DNA of 64,000 bases from assembly GCF_958979055.1 (NCBI RefSeq), contig NC_084893.1:28742487-28806486 (forward strand). The letters run 5' to 3'. This stretch comes from Alnus glutinosa. Lineage: Eukaryota > Streptophyta > Magnoliopsida > Fagales > Betulaceae. Positions 60,110 through 64,000 of this stretch are shown piece after piece. The position numbers were made by a program, and so were the translations under genes. The first letter of the stretch is position 1. Each line of letters opens with the position of its first letter. Under the pieces are notes generated by a model that did not search any database, had not been told where the DNA came from, and was given only the letters and a program-made list of their open reading frames with translations.

Positions 60110-63100
60110 TTAAATGTGCACTCCACCTTGAATCTTAGATGGTATGTACTCTTTTGACAAAAAGGATAGTGAATGCACAGACAATGCTTCAATCTCGAAT
60201 TTCACTCCTCTCTGCAGCATCAACTCTAATTCCAACCTTTCATGGATAAAAATACCACTTAAAATAACTGCGTGGTCCAGGCAAACAAGGATAATAGAAA
60301 AATACCATGAAATGTCACAGAATTTTACCTCCATTTTGGGGCTTCTCTTTGCAGGTAGCATCTATTTAATATGGCTTCACTTTTCCTCTTATCTGACAGG
60401 AACATCAGGAACCTCAGTAGAAGGCCACAGATATAAAAGTCAATCTGAAACACCACAAGTAACATCTCTCACCTTGTGCTGTCAGAGGAAGGAGACACTG
60501 CTGTGGAAGACAGTATTTCTCAGAATCTGAAGGAAAAGCTCCAAGCCAACATACCTCTTGGCAGCGTAGATACTTTGCATCGTAGGCCATTTGCTACCAA
60601 AATAAAAGAGTAAGAGAAGAAAAAAGGGTCAAGTTGCATTAAAAAAAAAAAAAAATCAAACTTCACTGAGCGAATAAACAAACAACCTTATCATAAACTA
60701 TTTAATAAACCTAACCATTGAACCAAACCGATATGTGGTCAGAATGTCGAAGCCGTAGGGATCACAATCTACCAAGCAATAGGTAGGTAAACACAACTTT
60801 TCGATGAGAAGCCGCAAAAACCTGTTTGATACAAATCCATATGTTCACAAAAGCTCAAATACAAATAGCAAAACAAACTGATTGAGCGAGATATATGGTC
60901 ATGTACTGAGACTTGTTGGAAACTGCAAAATAGAAGTTTTTACCTTCTTGTGGGGATATCTGGATAGCCTCTTCCCTGTCAAAAACATACAGTCAAAATG
61001 GGTTTTGAGATGGGGAAATGACCTAAGGAAGAGCTTACAGTGATGACAATGCAACGGTTCGCATTGCAGAACTGATCATTTGCTAATCGCTCGAATACTG
61101 CATGTCATTAATATTTAATAGTCCAGTCAAAAGGAAGTATATCAGGAATCATGCTTCCTTTCAGTATTGCCATAAAAATTGCTTACCCGATTCCTTCTCC
61201 ACAACTAGAATGTAGTGAGCAACACTAACAATATCTATGTAAAAGAATTAAGGAAAATTTCACTTGTCTATGATCAGTCTGCATTCTCGATCATATGTGA
61301 CGTTCAGTCACAAATATTATAAGCAGTCCTTGGGCATAATGCTTGGGAAACAGTATATAAAACCTTCAGTTGTTATCCAATCTATGCCTGCAAAGAATAT
61401 ATATTGGTCTGAATTGTCCAAATATTATTCTCTTACAATTCGGATACCTTTGACTTCTTCAACGTGAACAGGAATGGGGTGGGCCTGCAAGAGAACCCGA
61501 TCGCCATATACTTTAGACAGTGACACAATTAATTCATCTAAACAGTACCCATTCTTACCATGTTAGGACGATTTATGCAATCATATTTCCTTCCGTTTTC
61601 TAAGAATCTTATCCACCCCATCACCAACCTGTAAGCGAAATAGTGGGATCAACAAACTTTAGCAATTGAGCACAGCTTATAAAGAAACTACAGTGAAATA
61701 GATACAGCATATTACTGGTAGCTCAGGAAAAAAAAAAAAGACAGCATATTATGGGTCAGCACTCAGCAGTCAGCAGCGTACTGGAGAAAACTCCAAATAG
61801 AAAACTAGATTGCAAAGGAAAATTTAGGTGGTAAATTAATATAGGCAACTGTCATGCTCATTCAGAGCCCCCCCAAAACCCCTTCACAACTACATTTTTT
61901 TTTAAATGACTTGAACAAAATTCAGCCTTGGTGGAGGCTAATGGAAAGTACATAACTGAGAGTAGATCTCAAAATTCTAGTATCATTGGAAATAATTAGC
62001 TCAGCATATACAGCTTTGACTGCTGATACACTATTTGCTCTGCTTCTGTGAATGTCATATATCCAAAAATTTAAAACTACCCATGTTAATATTCATCTAG
62101 TCAAACTTATACTATGTTTCAGTGGTGATGAAGAACCTACACTAGCATGGAATCATACAATCTATTCTCTAATCAGTAACACATATAGAATATAGGCAAA
62201 CAACACTTGAGTATAATCTAGTGATTCCCACTTCATGAGATGTCATCCTCAACTGATTGTGCTATCCCTTGGGGCTATGGAATGAGAACTCAGAGAGCAA
62301 TGAGTATTGTTGGCTATTTATCTTACACGGACTAAGTGTGATCTCAAGCACTTACCCTTTCCCAACAGAAACCTGCCAAAAGAAGACAAAGGATGTAAAT
62401 GTCCCAACAAACTTAAAAATGATAACACTGTGACAGAGGTTCTATGAGAGTTTGAGGCTAGTGCTGCCAAGTACTAGATATTTCTTAAATCTTACCCCCA
62501 CATGTTAGGTATTACCATGAAGGATTCGTAGACTCCAGAAAAAAAGAAAAGAAAAGAAAAGAAAAGAAAAAGAAAGTATATTCAAATGAAAAAGAAAGCA
62601 TATAGACAATACCTACCACATTTAGATTGTGGCGACTGCATTGCATCAGGATACATATGTCATTGATTGCCCGGTCTACAACTGACTGTTCTGGCTTGCA
62701 AAATAACCAGAAGAACTTGAAGAAAGCAAGGACATGAAGCACAAGAAAACTGACATCTATACTAGAAAATTTAATATATACTTGAAATTACAGATTTGTG
62801 CAAAATATCTAAGAACTAACTTATGCCGTTCAACATAACTGACAATGTTATGGACAAATGCAAGCCTGGGTACATTCAAAGATGTCTACTAACCTCTCAT
62901 AAAGTTTTCCCCATGTTGATGCATGTGACTTTCTTCAATATAAAGTGATTTCACAAAGTCTAAAATTTGTAACACTGAATGTGACTTTTTTAAATTCCAA
63001 ATCACAGCAAAAGGGAAACTTCAACATAAACTCACAGAAGACTGTAAGTTCTACATTTTTAAGTTATAACAAGAAATAACATCTGAAATTGGTACCAAAA

Positions 63101-63428
63101 TTAATTCAGATTTACCAGAAAATACAGATGGATGCATGTAATATATATCTCTCTTAGACGCATGCCTGTTTTCTTGCAAAAGTTTCTGAACAATCAACAG
63201 CACTCTAAGCAAGACATCTGAAAGAGAATTAGAAAACTCATACTCATTGAAGGACCTGATAAGTTTTATTTGTTTGTGAGGCAGAGAGTTAGTATATTCC
63301 ATTTAATTTAGGACTCGCCACAAGGTTCTCATAAATTTAAGTCAAGGTCAAGCACCTACTCACCCAGCCTGTGTACATGGCTTTCCCTTCGCAGTGTGAG
63401 GATTTCCTTCCCGATCAACAAATCAGAG
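60110..63428 (-). CDS. SPO11-1: Meiotic recombination protein SPO11-1 (5' exon missing from window)
   Basis: Thirteen exons join in phase: 63428-63364, 63217-63116, 62690-62617, 62372-62356, 61628-61559, 61484-61448, 61234-61187, 61097-61039, 60975-60944, 60821-60716, 60593-60473, 60392-60329 and 60236-60110. They give about 306 residues. SPO11 is the topoisomerase VIA-like protein that cuts DNA to start meiotic recombination. The 5Y-CAP part contains KRDIYYMHPSVF, with the catalytic tyrosine in the YY pair. The Toprim part has VVEKES (metal Glu) and LVDCDPYGF (acidic pair). The end KFEIEALSVHSLSFLS..YIPSKIQGGVHI fits SPO11-1 rather than SPO11-2. Exon 4 is a 17-nt micro-exon. The first exon, about 60 residues in Arabidopsis, is not recognisable up to base 64000 and probably lies beyond the window. 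Confidence 0.92.
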
Positions 63429-64000
63429 CTGCAATAACTGCATCAACAACAGTAATGCTTAAACTAAAACCCACCAATGCTTGATGAGTTTCATGAAAGT
63501 AACTACTAGTAAGCTCATCTTAATTTTACGTTTTCTATGAACTCCACTTAAAATACCATCTATGCGCATTTCTGCACAAATCACTAAACAACTGAAGAGA
63601 ATCATGATTATCCACGCCCAATGGTGCCTTTTGTTTTGTTCTTGTATTTTTATTTTTTTTTTATTTTTTTTTGTGACATAAAACCTCAACAAACCAACCT
63701 CTCGTTTAGTACATGGTCACTGAGTAATTTCTAGATACCCTAGGCCTATCCAGCAATTCTTTGGAAGATGCCAATTCTTCGGAAAAGCCCGGTCCTCTTT
63801 GTCTTCGAGCTTTCAAAAAAAAAAAATCCTCAATCCGCTCTTTCGTTCCTTCATATTTGAATGAGAGAGAGTATTAGAGATAGAAGATATTTTTCTTTGT
63901 AAATAGTTAAGCTGTTACTTATTGTTGATAAGTTGTTATGTTGGTTATCTTCTGGTTGTAACAGTTTAGCTTAGATAGCTCGAGTTCTCATGCTATATAT
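63429..64000. other. Probable SPO11-1 intron 1, no feature seen
   Basis: If the gene is intact, this is inside intron 1. A T-rich tract occurs at about 63647-63672. The short minus-strand frames (for example 63459-63692) show no match to the expected SPO11-1 N-terminus. Confidence 0.35.

Noticed and set aside
63459..63890. Candidate SPO11-1 exon 1 in minus-strand frames
   Set aside because: No match to the expected N-terminal sequence and stop codons interrupt; exon 1 is more likely beyond 64000.
1..64000. CRISPR arrays, prokaryotic operons or phage-like modules
   Set aside because: No regularly spaced repeats. All recognised genes are intron-bearing or plant-specific, and tandem repeats here are microsatellites or two-unit duplications.

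Overview
The window is nuclear DNA from a eudicot plant, probably a woody rosid. Genes are split by GT-AG introns and widely spaced in AT-rich DNA full of MITEs, poly(A)-tailed retroposons and LINE pieces. The proteins match angiosperm families, including a plastid ribosomal protein, a plant ZIP transporter, HIPP, DUF761, TIM50 and SPO11-1. The LINE-like ORF1 copies resemble sequences I remember from Fagales, but that is only an impression.

Layout, left to right: an ORF1-bearing LINE-like element (1-2.4 kb, minus, cut by the window edge); plastid ribosomal protein S10 (3.5-5.4 kb, minus) with nested MITEs upstream; a QRT1-like pectinesterase (8.6-10.9 kb, plus); a BAH plus agenet chromatin-type protein (11.8-16.1 kb, minus); a WSS1-like WLM-domain metalloprotease (19.1-22.0 kb, minus); a 4.5 kb block of retroposons and a hAT-like element; a ZIP metal transporter (27.1-29.4 kb, minus); TIM50 (31.5-37.7 kb, minus), whose third intron holds a LINE tail and a foldback element; a roughly 2.2 kb terminal-inverted-repeat element; a compact ORF1-only LINE derivative with a 20-bp target-site duplication (40.3-42.8 kb); another retroposon; a single-exon DUF4408/DUF761 gene (48.6-49.3 kb, plus); a gene desert with a MITE family; a HIPP gene (56.4-58.1 kb, minus); and SPO11-1 (60.1-63.4 kb, minus), whose first exon lies outside the window or was not found.

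Exon models were built by hand from reading-frame continuity, GT/AG sites and remembered family sequences. Frames close exactly for RPS10 (205 aa), pectinesterase (360 aa), BAH-agenet (687 aa), WSS1-like (423 aa), ZIP (347 aa), TIM50 (372 aa) and HIPP (173 aa), and over 13 exons of SPO11-1.

The genes do not form a pathway. They look like an ancestral eudicot block. From memory, TIM50, ZIP11 and the WLM protease are adjacent in Arabidopsis (At1g55900, At1g55910, At1g55915), and RPS10 and SPO11-1 lie close together elsewhere (At3g13120, At3g13170). Here both sets share one 60 kb stretch. I found no operon-like or defence system. The most unusual items are the ORF1-only LINE with an intact insertion signature, a retroposon family seen three times, and several nested foldback elements.
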